Source of the DNA: JBGSOW01 sp041738875
Lineage (GTDB): Bacteria > Patescibacteriota > Dojkabacteria > CALFHW01
NCBI GenBank assembly: GCA_041738875.1
Contig: JBGSOW010000056.1
Location: 1 to 21,634 of the forward strand
DNA length: 21,634 nucleotides
Direction: 5' to 3'
The position numbers and the translations under genes are program-made. Positions 1 to 8,244 of the stretch are shown here, in pieces. The stretch's first letter is position 1; every line of letters starts with the position of its first letter. The notes under the pieces were generated by a model. The model was not told where the DNA came from, did not search any database, and worked only from the letters and a program-made list of their open reading frames with translations.

Positions 1-7
1 TATTTAT

Positions 8-604
8 TTAGTTTTTAAGATTTTCTAAAACAAAACGATAAGCTGGAGCATCAGGCATTTGAAATCTTTCTGCTCTTACTATCCTAAAATTCATATTTAA
101 AATTTCGAATAATTCTTTTTCTGGGTATTCTACGAGATGATAAGGATTCCCGCTTGTCCCTCCATCTTCGTTTTCAACTGGGCAAGTTAGAATTACTAAT
201 CCGCCTGGTTTTAATACTCTTTTTGCTTCTTCGATAAATTTTTTGCCTGTAGCTCTATCAACATGCTCAAAGCCTTCCAAACAAAGAATTGCGTCTGCTG
301 TAGAATCGATTGCCGGGATCTTTTGCATATCACCTGGAATAAAACTTCTTTTTTTGTTTCCATATCTTTGTTGTGCGAATTCTATGGATTCTTTGGATAT
401 ATCCATACCTATCAAACTCTTATATCCAACTAGATATTCCGTTCCCCAGCCTGTTCCAGTAGGAATATCAATCACATCTTTATCTTTGATAAATTGATTA
501 CAATATTTGTATCTCTCCACTAACTTTTTTTTATATGGATTTTTTGCAAAACCAAAAAATTTATCTTTGAATCCTATATCTTCAGGATGTGCTCTTTCTG
601 CCAT
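8..604 (-). CDS. SAM-dependent class I methyltransferase
   Basis: 198-residue Rossmann-fold methyltransferase with an ATG start. Motif I is a glycine-rich loop at about residues 46-54 (D46-I-P-T-G-T-G-W-G), the acidic residue closing strand 2 is D68 (GMD), and a post-motif sequence LKPGGLVILTCPV lies at about 131-143. This is a Methyltransf_11/25-like domain with no membrane segment, so it should be cytosolic. It is the last gene I can see of the minus-strand glycan-export operon, 19 bp after the exporter ATPase. That position suggests it methylates a sugar or the end of the exported glycan, but the sequence does not show the substrate. There is no Shine-Dalgarno sequence before the ATG. The fold is secure; the role is inferred from context. 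Confidence 0.85.
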   Translation of the reverse strand: MAERAHPEDIGFKDKFFGFAKNPYKKKLVERYKYCNQFIKDKDVIDIPTGTGWGTEYLVGYKSLIGMDISKESIEFAQQRYGNKKRSFIPGDMQKIPAIDSTADAILCLEGFEHVDRATGKKFIEEAKRVLKPGGLVILTCPVENEDGGTSGNPYHLVEYPEKELFEILNMNFRIVRAERFQMPDAPAYRFVLENLKN

Positions 605-623
605 GCTAGTATTGTTATATATG

Positions 624-1850
624 TTATATTTTTTTAAGTTCTACTTTTAACTGTTTATTGGACCAACCAGTCATAGCTGGATTTTTGGGCATATCAACTG
701 GAATATTTCTCCACCACATAAGTAATTTCTTTTTATTATTGCACCATATAGCCACAAATATATGCATTTGAATATCTTTAAGTTCGAAGTCTGGTACCTC
801 TATACGTAAATTTCCTCTGCCTTTGGGGATTATGAGTTTTTGGCTAATAGTTTTGTTTGTTGCTTGGTAAAAGTCTTTTATGTACTGTACAGGCAGCCTG
901 CAAACTATATCTAGATCTACTTCTCCGATATCTTCTTTTGCATCGAAATCGATATTAATTTCAATCGGTTGGTTTTTTGTCAGCTTAATTTTGTTATCAA
1001 TAATCTCAGGTGTAAATTTTACGTTCAAAATCTCAAATTTTTCTGTTCCATTTTGCGCTTTCACAATTTCACCCGTATTTTCTACCTGAGAACCAAATAA
1101 ATCATTGTACACGCCTATACCTTTTTCTGTTTCACCGTAATGTGCTACTTCACCTTTATTTAAAACTAATAGCCGATTACAAAAACTACTTATTTGGTGC
1201 ATATTGTGTGTAACTAGAATTGTGCTTATGCCGTTTTCTCTAAGCTCGCCTAATTTATTGAAACACTTCAACTGAAACCCTACATCTCCAACTGCAAGTA
1301 CTTCGTCCATAAGCAGTATTGGAACTTCTGTATGAACTGCAATTGAAAATCCAAGTCTTACTCTCATACCTGATGAATAATTTGATACGGGGGAATTGAT
1401 GAAATCTCCAATTTCTGCAAATTTAACTATGGAGTCAAATTTTTTATTAATTTCGGAATTTGTCATTCCTAAAATAGTTCCATTTAGATATATGTTCTCT
1501 TTTCCACTCATATTTGGGTTAAAGCCTGCACCTACAGCTATTAATGCACCAACTTTACCCCTTACCTCAATCGAGCCATTATCTGGGGGGTAGATTCCCG
1601 TCAGCATTCGCAACAAAGTTGATTTCCCAGAACCATTTTCTCCAACAATTCCTAATATCTCACCTTTTTTAAGCTCAAACGAAACATCTTTTACCGCCCA
1701 GAATTCGCCTTTTCTGAGTTTTTGTGTTTTCACTTTAATTCCCATGAAGTTTTTTAAAATATCTAGTGTTCCATACGCCAAACTCCTTTTCAGACTTAAA
1801 GGAAATTTTTTATAAACGTTTTTTGCGATAATTACGGTTTCGTTACTCAT
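624..1850 (-). CDS. wzt: Polysaccharide ABC exporter ATP-binding protein (Wzt type) with C-terminal domain
   Basis: 408-residue ATPase half of an ABC-2 type glycan exporter. The nucleotide-binding domain covers about residues 5-245: Walker A GENGSGKST (70-78), signature NYSSGMR (157-163), Walker B ending in D182-E183, and H215 of the switch loop. A spacing-rich N-terminal stretch before Walker A is typical of the Wzt/TagH group. Residues from about 262 to 408 form an extra beta-rich domain resembling Wzt-C, which in Escherichia coli O8/O9a binds the modified end of the O-chain. The start overlaps the stop of the permease gene as ATGA, so the two are probably translationally coupled. It should drive export of undecaprenyl-linked glycan across the cytoplasmic membrane. 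Confidence 0.92.
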   Translation of the reverse strand: MSNETVIIAKNVYKKFPLSLKRSLAYGTLDILKNFMGIKVKTQKLRKGEFWAVKDVSFELKKGEILGIVGENGSGKSTLLRMLTGIYPPDNGSIEVRGKVGALIAVGAGFNPNMSGKENIYLNGTILGMTNSEINKKFDSIVKFAEIGDFINSPVSNYSSGMRVRLGFSIAVHTEVPILLMDEVLAVGDVGFQLKCFNKLGELRENGISTILVTHNMHQISSFCNRLLVLNKGEVAHYGETEKGIGVYNDLFGSQVENTGEIVKAQNGTEKFEILNVKFTPEIIDNKIKLTKNQPIEINIDFDAKEDIGEVDLDIVCRLPVQYIKDFYQATNKTISQKLIIPKGRGNLRIEVPDFELKDIQMHIFVAIWCNNKKKLLMWWRNIPVDMPKNPAMTGWSNKQLKVELKKI

Positions 1851-2695
1851 TGCATTTTTTCTATTACTTTAAGCTCTGCAAGATAAAACAGTCTAAGTGA
1901 CAGCATAAAAAATACAAACGAGGCTAAGCTAATTATTAGAAATATAGGAGCATTGTTTAATTCTCCGAAAAAGAGCATGTCTCTCGGGGCAGAGATTAGA
2001 TAAGTCATGGGATTAAGTTTTATTAATTCAATCAGTCCAGGATCTTGCGCATTTACAGAATATACGACAGGTGTAACTAGAAGTAATAGTGCCATTGCTT
2101 TGTCAACAAATTGGTTAATATCGCTTGCAACAACATTTACGACACTCATTACCAATCCTATACCCGCGCCAACAAACAATAAAGGCAGTACCAATATTGG
2201 GAATAATAGAATCCCGATATTCGGAACAACACCTAGAAGAAGTAGAACAGTAATTGTTATAAGAAAATTAATTGTAAAACCAGCAATATTCTGCAGTATT
2301 TGTTTAACTAACATTGCTTCATGTGTGAATTTCACTTGTAAAATAAATGCATGAGCAGTGCTGAGAGTTCCAGCAGCAGAACTGTAAAAGCCAATAAATA
2401 AACCCCATATACTGGTACTAAGCAGAACATAAGGTGCATAGTCAACACCAGTATCACCCGGGTTTAAAATTCCTGTACTATTCATAAAAACCCATGAAAC
2501 TATACCTATAATTGGAGATAAAATTAACCATCCTATTCCAATAAAAGATCTCTTGTATGCCATTAAGAAATCTCTTCTAAACATCTGCCAGATGAGGTCT
2601 CGCGCGTTATAGATATTTTTTAACATCAAATACCAAACCTTTAGAAACCCTGTTTCTATTCTACTTTCAGCTTTATAAATATTAATATTACTCAA
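1847..2695 (-). CDS. wzm: Polysaccharide ABC exporter permease (Wzm type, ABC2_membrane)
   Basis: 282-residue integral membrane protein, the partner of the Wzt-type ATPase immediately downstream. About six hydrophobic segments can be seen, near residues 51-71, 87-107, 135-158, 161-181, 198-213 and 250-272. They follow an N-terminal amphipathic stretch with the RDFLMAYKRS pattern typical of ABC-2 O-antigen and teichoic-acid permeases. The open frame starts at a TTG (2695). An in-frame ATG 23 codons later would also leave the conserved N-terminal part intact, so the exact start is uncertain. It lies 30 bp after the epimerase gene in the same operon and has no clear Shine-Dalgarno sequence. Confidence 0.9.
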   Translation of the reverse strand: MSNINIYKAESRIETGFLKVWYLMLKNIYNARDLIWQMFRRDFLMAYKRSFIGIGWLILSPIIGIVSWVFMNSTGILNPGDTGVDYAPYVLLSTSIWGLFIGFYSSAAGTLSTAHAFILQVKFTHEAMLVKQILQNIAGFTINFLITITVLLLLGVVPNIGILLFPILVLPLLFVGAGIGLVMSVVNVVASDINQFVDKAMALLLLVTPVVYSVNAQDPGLIELIKLNPMTYLISAPRDMLFFGELNNAPIFLIISLASFVFFMLSLRLFYLAELKVIEKMQ

Positions 2696-2725
2696 TTAGT
2701 TTTTTTAGTTCTCAAATTAAATTAT

Positions 2726-3802
2726 TTAACTTTGCATATCCTTATACCACTGAGGCATTGCAAGAAAAACTTCTATTTGTCTTTTTAGCCCATCTTCAAA
2801 CTGCCATTCTGCTTTATAATTTAACATCTTTTCTGCTTTTTCGGTATCTGCAAAAGTTATTGGCACTTCGGATTTAGGTCTTTCTTGGTAAGATATACTT
2901 CCTTTTCCCATTAATTTGATTATTGTTTCTGCAGTTTGTAGAGGTGTGATTGTTTTTCCTGAACCTATGTTTATTGTGTCGTAATTTATCTCGGATTTTA
3001 GGCAAGCAATTATACCTGCTATCTCATCGTCTATATATGTTGTGTCCCTTGCGCCAACATTTCCATCACCAAAAATTGTCATGGGTTGGTTGTGGTAGGT
3101 TTGATTTATAAACCTTTGCACCAGCATCCGGTATGGTCTTTGTAATGGGCCAAAAATTGGGCCAAAAACACGTACATTGATAATTGGTAAATTGTATAGA
3201 TAGTTATATGTGTAGTTCATTATTTCCTGCATTCTTTTGGTTGCAGCATATGGGCTAACTGGCATATCGACATTATCATTTTCTTTAAACGGTACTTCGT
3301 TTATCTCTCCGTAAACAGAAGAAGATGAGGCAAACAAAAACTTTTTAACTCCATGTTTAACTGCTAGATCGAGTAGGTGAGTGGTGCCTAAGACATTTAC
3401 ATCAACATATAAACTCGGCTCTTGTGTTGAAAGATCTACTCCTGCCATAGCAGCTAGATGAATGATACAGTCAAAATTATGCTCTTTGAATATTTCACTT
3501 AACGCGTCACGATCTCGGATGTCTGTTTCTCTAAAAAAGAAACTTCCTTTTCCAAGTGTTTTTGAATAGTTATAGTATGAGTCAAAAATTTCGTAAATAG
3601 GCTTAATCTCAACTTCAGATGTCGCTTGAGGTTTAGCCCCGAAACTAACCCGTGTCAGGTCGAGATTAAATTCTTTTGCCTGCCTAGAGTAATAATCCGA
3701 AAAATTATCGATACCTATGATGTCATACCCTTCATGCAGTAAGGCGCGAGAAAGATACGAACCAATAAATCCTGCGGCACCAGTAATTAGTATTTTCTTC
3801 AT
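2726..3802 (-). CDS. NAD-dependent sugar-nucleotide epimerase/dehydratase (extended SDR)
   Basis: 358-residue extended short-chain dehydrogenase. It has the NAD-binding TGAAGFIGS loop (residues 7-15), acidic D32 after strand 2, the SSSSVYGE segment at 159-166, and the catalytic YAATK (Y185, K189). The general pattern is closest to UDP-glucuronate or UDP-glucose 4-epimerases, including the IDNFSDYY start of the second loop. About 25-30 residues are inserted between that loop and the DIRD motif (roughly residues 40-92) compared with the usual family layout. It is the first gene of the minus-strand export operon and should supply an NDP-sugar precursor. The exact substrate cannot be read from the sequence. 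The start is ATG without a Shine-Dalgarno sequence. Confidence 0.88.
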   Translation of the reverse strand: MKKILITGAAGFIGSYLSRALLHEGYDIIGIDNFSDYYSRQAKEFNLDLTRVSFGAKPQATSEVEIKPIYEIFDSYYNYSKTLGKGSFFFRETDIRDRDALSEIFKEHNFDCIIHLAAMAGVDLSTQEPSLYVDVNVLGTTHLLDLAVKHGVKKFLFASSSSVYGEINEVPFKENDNVDMPVSPYAATKRMQEIMNYTYNYLYNLPIINVRVFGPIFGPLQRPYRMLVQRFINQTYHNQPMTIFGDGNVGARDTTYIDDEIAGIIACLKSEINYDTINIGSGKTITPLQTAETIIKLMGKGSISYQERPKSEVPITFADTEKAEKMLNYKAEWQFEDGLKRQIEVFLAMPQWYKDMQS

Positions 3803-3813
3803 AAATCGATCAA

Positions 3814-3857
3814 GTAATAAAAATGTAATATATTTGTAATATTAACGTATTACTATA
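3814..3857. repeat. Four helically phased 11-bp repeats in a divergent promoter region
   Basis: GTAAT begins at 3814, 3825 and 3836, and the variant GTATT at 3847, so successive starts are exactly 11 bp apart. The units read GTAATAAAAAT, GTAATATATTT, GTAATATTAAC and GTATTACTATA. They fill most of the 92 bp between the epimerase start (3802, minus) and the triple glycosyltransferase start (3895, plus). The spacing is close to one helical turn, so they could be an operator array or curved DNA. No convincing -35/-10 pair stands out; TACTAT (3851-3856) or TATAAA (3854-3859) could be the plus-strand -10. Confidence 0.5.
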
Positions 3858-3894
3858 AAGTGCATTGCACGCATTAGCATGTTATTATTCTTTT

Positions 3895-6834
3895 ATGTCT
3901 ATTAAAGTATCAATCATAGTGCCTTTTTACAACTTAGGTAAGTTTCTAGACGAGGCTATAGATTCTGTAGTAAAGCAGAGTTTTTCCGACTGGGAAGTTT
4001 TGATTATAGATGATGGTTCTACTGAAGTTGATTCGATACTAGCTCTTAAAAAATATGAAGCTAGTAAATTTGATGAAAGAATAAATGTAATCCATACTCA
4101 AAATTCTGGATTGCCAAAAGCACGTAACCTAGGAATTAGTAAAGCTAAAGGGGATTATATTATTTGCTTAGATGCAGATGACAAAATAGCTAAAAATTAT
4201 CTAAGGGATGCGGTAAAAGTTTTTGCTGAATCTGATGAAAATTTAGCAATAGTAAATACATGGATACAAGAATTTGATAACTCAACCAAGTTACAACAAC
4301 TTCCTGATTATGATGAACTTGCGATTACTGCAAGTAATGTAATATCGGTAGCCGCTATGTTTAGAAAATCAGTTTGGCAAGAGGTGAACGGCTACCCCAT
4401 CCATGAACCTAGAGGTTACGAGGATTGGGGTTTTTGGCTCAGCATTGTTGCTAAGGGATATAAATGGACTACTTTACCTAAAGCATACTTTTACTATCGT
4501 ATCCGCGAAAACTCTATGTTATCTGGTTCCCGTAAAAATCATAATCATTTATATGCGCAGATTATTGGTAACAATGAGGACTACTTCAAAAAGAATATAA
4601 AAGAAATATTAATTCGTAATAATTTCTATTTAAATGATGCTCACAAATATATTACAGATCTTGAAAAATCTCTTAAATTGAATAAAGAAGTAGTAGAAAA
4701 GTATAGTAAAACAATAGACAAACTAGAATTTCAAATTTATGAGATTCATCAAAAACTTTTCTACAAAATATATCTAGAGTTTAAAAATAATAAGAACTTT
4801 CCGAGAAAAATTACTAAAATCCTAAAGTTACTTTTACCGAAAACCCTCACTAGAATATTAAATCATATCTATAGTAGAGCAAATGAGTTTCGAACCGGTA
4901 TATACCGCTTGTTAACAACAAAAAGAATAAAAATAGATGAGTATGATTCTAATAAGCCATTAGTAAGTGTAATTATGCCTTGCTATAACTATGGTCGTTT
5001 TCTAGCGGAAGCAATTGAATCGATTGTTGATCAGACGTGGGCTGATTGGGAGCTTTTTGTAATCAACGATGGGTCAACAGAAGAAGAGACGAATATTGTT
5101 TTTAGAGAACTAGAGACACAGTATAAAACAGATAGTAGGATTAAATTTATTTCACAAAAAAACAGTGGTGTAAGTGCGACCCGTAATAATGGCATAAGGC
5201 TAAGTCAAGGAAAATATATATGTTGTTTGGACGCTGATGACAAGCTAGCCGCAACGTATTTAGAGAAATGTTTATTGAAATTAGAAGCAGATAATCTTGA
5301 TATTTGCTATACATCAGCAAAATTATTCGATAAAGAAAATTCAATAATTAATGTAGGTCCGATCAACATAAACGATATATTCGCTGGTAATAGCATTACA
5401 ACAACTGCACTTTTTAAGCGTGATCTTGCGCTAAAGGTGGGAGGATATGCTGAAGATATGAAAAGGGGCTACGAGGACTGGGATTTTTGGCTCAAGCTTC
5501 TAAAGGAAGGTGCGAAGTCTGGATATATAATTGAGCCAATATTCCTTTATAGACGTCATGGAAATTCACTAACGAATAAAACAGATTTAATACATAATGA
5601 ATTAGTTGAAGAATTAAAGAGAAGGCATCATAATTATGATTCTAGGCTAGTTGCTAGAGTGCATAATAGATATTATGCAGTAGAAAATCCTCTTAGTAAT
5701 ATTCTGCCTCGATTACCTCGATTCAACAAAGACAAAAAAAGGAATATTGTATTTGCAATGCCTTATCCTATTTTAGGTGGGGCGGAGGTATTAACCTACA
5801 GTATTCTCAAACATTTGGTAAAAGAAAATTATGGTATCAGTTTTTTTCTATACGACCGCGCTAGTGCAAACTCTGGAGATCGTCTATCCGACTTCTATGA
5901 ATTATCAAAGGATATTTGGAATATTGCGGAACTATTTAGTCCAAATGAACAACAGAAGTCTTTACTAGAATATCTAATCAATACGAGGGGAATCACTAGC
6001 CTCTTTATCGCTGGTAATCCCACTGTTCACAATCATTTGAAGTGGTTGAAAAAACGTTTTGCAAATATCAGGATCATTGACCAGCAGTATAATACCATAG
6101 GTCATGTGGCGAAGAATATCAGCAATCAAAAATATATAGATATAACAAATTCAGACAATAACTCTGTGATTGCATATTTCCGTAAATTAGGACGGCCAGA
6201 TAGTAAACTAAACCAGATTCAAACTGGTGTAGATGTTTCTAAAGAATTTAACCCCGAAGTATTTAAAGGCAAATTAGATATTCCTAAACATATACTTAAA
6301 AATAAGAAATTTATAGTTAGCTATATTGGCAGATGGTCAGAAGAAAAAGGACCTGATATATTTGTACAAATTGCAGATAGTTTACGTGAGCGCAAAGATA
6401 TTCTTTTTGTTATGGCAGGTGATGGCCCAATGCGCGAGAACATAATGGAAATGGTTGGTTTGATGGGTTTTTCAGACACACTTTATATTCCTGGCATAAT
6501 AGATACAAAGTCCTTGCTGAAAGTTAGTTCTATTTGTGTAATACCATCGCGCATGGATGGTTACCCTTTAATTGCACTTGAATCTCAATCCATGGGTGTT
6601 CCGATAGTCGCCTCAAAGGTGGGTGGATTGCCGGAGGTAATTCGTGATAAAAAAACAGGTAGAATTGTTGAACCAGAGGCGGTGAATGAATTCAAAATTG
6701 CAATTGAGTCAATAATAAAAAATAACGAAGTCTATAATCAGTACTCTTCAAACGCAAGAGTACATGCAGTTAAACACTTCGACCTAGAAAAAATGTCTCG
6801 TGAATATGAGCAACTGATAATTAACAATAAATAA
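3895..6834 (+). CDS. Triple-domain glycosyltransferase (GT2-GT2-GT4)
   Basis: Counted from the ATG at 3895 the protein has 979 residues; a TTG at 3865 would add ten atypical residues. Domain 1 (about 1-230) is a GT-A family 2 transferase with SIIVPFYN, the DxD-like D93-A-D-D96 and a GYEDW acceptor motif at 174-178. Residues about 240-350 form a charged helical linker. Domain 2 (about 365-590) repeats the fold, with SVIMPCYN, D446-A-D-D449 and GYEDW at 525-529. Domain 3 (about 616-979) is a GT-B family 4 transferase with GGAEV, IGRWSEEKGPD at about 821-831 and a C-terminal phosphate-binding motif in which the usual first Glu is D888, followed by E896. It probably adds several residues of a surface glycan in sequence on the cytosolic side. 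It is the first gene of a plus-strand operon. Confidence 0.9.
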   Translation: MSIKVSIIVPFYNLGKFLDEAIDSVVKQSFSDWEVLIIDDGSTEVDSILALKKYEASKFDERINVIHTQNSGLPKARNLGISKAKGDYIICLDADDKIAKNYLRDAVKVFAESDENLAIVNTWIQEFDNSTKLQQLPDYDELAITASNVISVAAMFRKSVWQEVNGYPIHEPRGYEDWGFWLSIVAKGYKWTTLPKAYFYYRIRENSMLSGSRKNHNHLYAQIIGNNEDYFKKNIKEILIRNNFYLNDAHKYITDLEKSLKLNKEVVEKYSKTIDKLEFQIYEIHQKLFYKIYLEFKNNKNFPRKITKILKLLLPKTLTRILNHIYSRANEFRTGIYRLLTTKRIKIDEYDSNKPLVSVIMPCYNYGRFLAEAIESIVDQTWADWELFVINDGSTEEETNIVFRELETQYKTDSRIKFISQKNSGVSATRNNGIRLSQGKYICCLDADDKLAATYLEKCLLKLEADNLDICYTSAKLFDKENSIINVGPININDIFAGNSITTTALFKRDLALKVGGYAEDMKRGYEDWDFWLKLLKEGAKSGYIIEPIFLYRRHGNSLTNKTDLIHNELVEELKRRHHNYDSRLVARVHNRYYAVENPLSNILPRLPRFNKDKKRNIVFAMPYPILGGAEVLTYSILKHLVKENYGISFFLYDRASANSGDRLSDFYELSKDIWNIAELFSPNEQQKSLLEYLINTRGITSLFIAGNPTVHNHLKWLKKRFANIRIIDQQYNTIGHVAKNISNQKYIDITNSDNNSVIAYFRKLGRPDSKLNQIQTGVDVSKEFNPEVFKGKLDIPKHILKNKKFIVSYIGRWSEEKGPDIFVQIADSLRERKDILFVMAGDGPMRENIMEMVGLMGFSDTLYIPGIIDTKSLLKVSSICVIPSRMDGYPLIALESQSMGVPIVASKVGGLPEVIRDKKTGRIVEPEAVNEFKIAIESIIKNNEVYNQYSSNARVHAVKHFDLEKMSREYEQLIINNK

Positions 6835-6858
6835 TTAATAATAAAAAATAAGAAAACG

Positions 6859-8244
6859 ATGGATGAAAATAAAAGAATTCTAATAATCGGAGCTGGTAAA
6901 GCAGGAACTTCTTTAGGAGAAGAGCTTAGTGCGCAGGGTGAGAATGTAGTCGGTTATTTAGATGATCATACTAGCGGAGAGACAGTGATAGGGGAAATTG
7001 CAGAAGTGAATGAAGTAATCTCCAGAGAAAATGTTACAGATGTGTATATAGCTATTCCTTCTGCAGAAAATAAACTTGTTCGTAAAATTTTTAATAGAAT
7101 TTCTGACCCAAATGTTCGAATATTAATTGTCCCGCATTCTGTTAAAGTTCTGAAAAGGCAGAATGCAAAAGTTTCTGATTTGCAAAATCTAGATATCTAT
7201 TCTTTGTTAGGAAGACCTCCTCTGAAAAGGGACGTCGAAGAACAACTTAAACAATTTAATGGTAAAACGGTTTTGGTAACAGGTGCAGCAGGTTCAATTG
7301 GTTCAGAATTAACTAGACAACTTTCTGAACTTACTACAGGTAAAATAATCGCATTGGATTGGTGGGAAAATGGTATTTATAATCTACAATATGATTTACA
7401 GAACAAAAATAATGTGATCTATAAGATCGGAAGTATTCAATCTTCAGAGTTCGTTACTGGAGTTTTGGATGAGTACAAACCTGACATCATTTTTCATGCT
7501 GCTGCTTACAAGCATGTCCCACTAATGGAAAACAATCCCTTACAAGCATATATCAATAATGTAGGAGGTACATATAATTTAATAGACCTTGCAGTTAAAC
7601 ATAAAGTTAAAGAATTTGTTTATATTTCGACAGATAAAGCAGTAAATCCGACAAATATTATGGGTTCTACTAAACGGATAGGGGAGTGGATTATGAAAGA
7701 CTTTTCTAGTAAACAGGATCATACCCAGTTTCGTGCTGTACGTTTCGGGAATGTGCTTGGAAGTAATGGCAGCGTAATCCCACTATTTCAGAAGCAAATT
7801 GAGCAGGGAGGACCCCTCACGCTAACTGATGAGAACGTCACGCGTTACTTTATGACGATTCCTGAAGCTGTTAATTTGGTTTTAAGCTCAACCTCTCTAG
7901 CAGGCAAAGGTTCGATTTTCGTGCTCGACATGGGTGAGCAGATTAAAATCAGCGATTTAGCAAAGACAATTATTAAATTTTCAGGCAAAGACATTGAAAT
8001 CAAGGTCATAGGACTGCGTCCGGGTGAAAAAATGTATGAAGAACTTAGTTACAATCCCAAAGAAATGCAGAAAACTGCAAATGATCATATATTTTTGAGT
8101 GAGACAGAAGAAATGAGTGTTGAACCGCAAATTATGCCGCAAGTCTTGGAAGTGCTTCGCAGTTGTCAGAAATTCGAGATGACAGAAAGACAGCTAAGGG
8201 AATTTCTCAAAGAAACTTTGGACTTTAATATTACACTCATATGA
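6859..8244 (+). CDS. FlaA1/CapD/WbpM-type NDP-sugar dehydratase/epimerase, soluble form
   Basis: 461 residues. The N-terminal part (about 5-110) is a Rossmann-like domain with IIGAGKAG, as in the nucleotide-binding region before the catalytic domain of CapD-type proteins. The catalytic Polysacc_synt_2 domain (about 135-420) has TGAAGSIGSE (141-150), HAAAYKHVP (203-211), STDKAVNPTN (247-256) and M258-G-S-T-K262. The Met in place of the usual SDR Tyr is the S-M-K triad known from WbpM/FlaA1-type UDP-GlcNAc 4,6-dehydratases. The N-terminal transmembrane helices of the long family members are missing, so this form should be cytosolic. It likely makes a 6-deoxy-4-keto amino-sugar precursor. It lies 24 bp after the glycosyltransferase and overlaps the next gene as ATGA. 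Confidence 0.88.
   Translation: MDENKRILIIGAGKAGTSLGEELSAQGENVVGYLDDHTSGETVIGEIAEVNEVISRENVTDVYIAIPSAENKLVRKIFNRISDPNVRILIVPHSVKVLKRQNAKVSDLQNLDIYSLLGRPPLKRDVEEQLKQFNGKTVLVTGAAGSIGSELTRQLSELTTGKIIALDWWENGIYNLQYDLQNKNNVIYKIGSIQSSEFVTGVLDEYKPDIIFHAAAYKHVPLMENNPLQAYINNVGGTYNLIDLAVKHKVKEFVYISTDKAVNPTNIMGSTKRIGEWIMKDFSSKQDHTQFRAVRFGNVLGSNGSVIPLFQKQIEQGGPLTLTDENVTRYFMTIPEAVNLVLSSTSLAGKGSIFVLDMGEQIKISDLAKTIIKFSGKDIEIKVIGLRPGEKMYEELSYNPKEMQKTANDHIFLSETEEMSVEPQIMPQVLEVLRSCQKFEMTERQLREFLKETLDFNITLI

Noticed and set aside
3865..3894. TTG start that lengthens the triple glycosyltransferase by ten residues
   Set aside because: The added residues do not match GT2 N termini, while the ATG at 3895 gives the normal start just before the SIIVPFYN strand.
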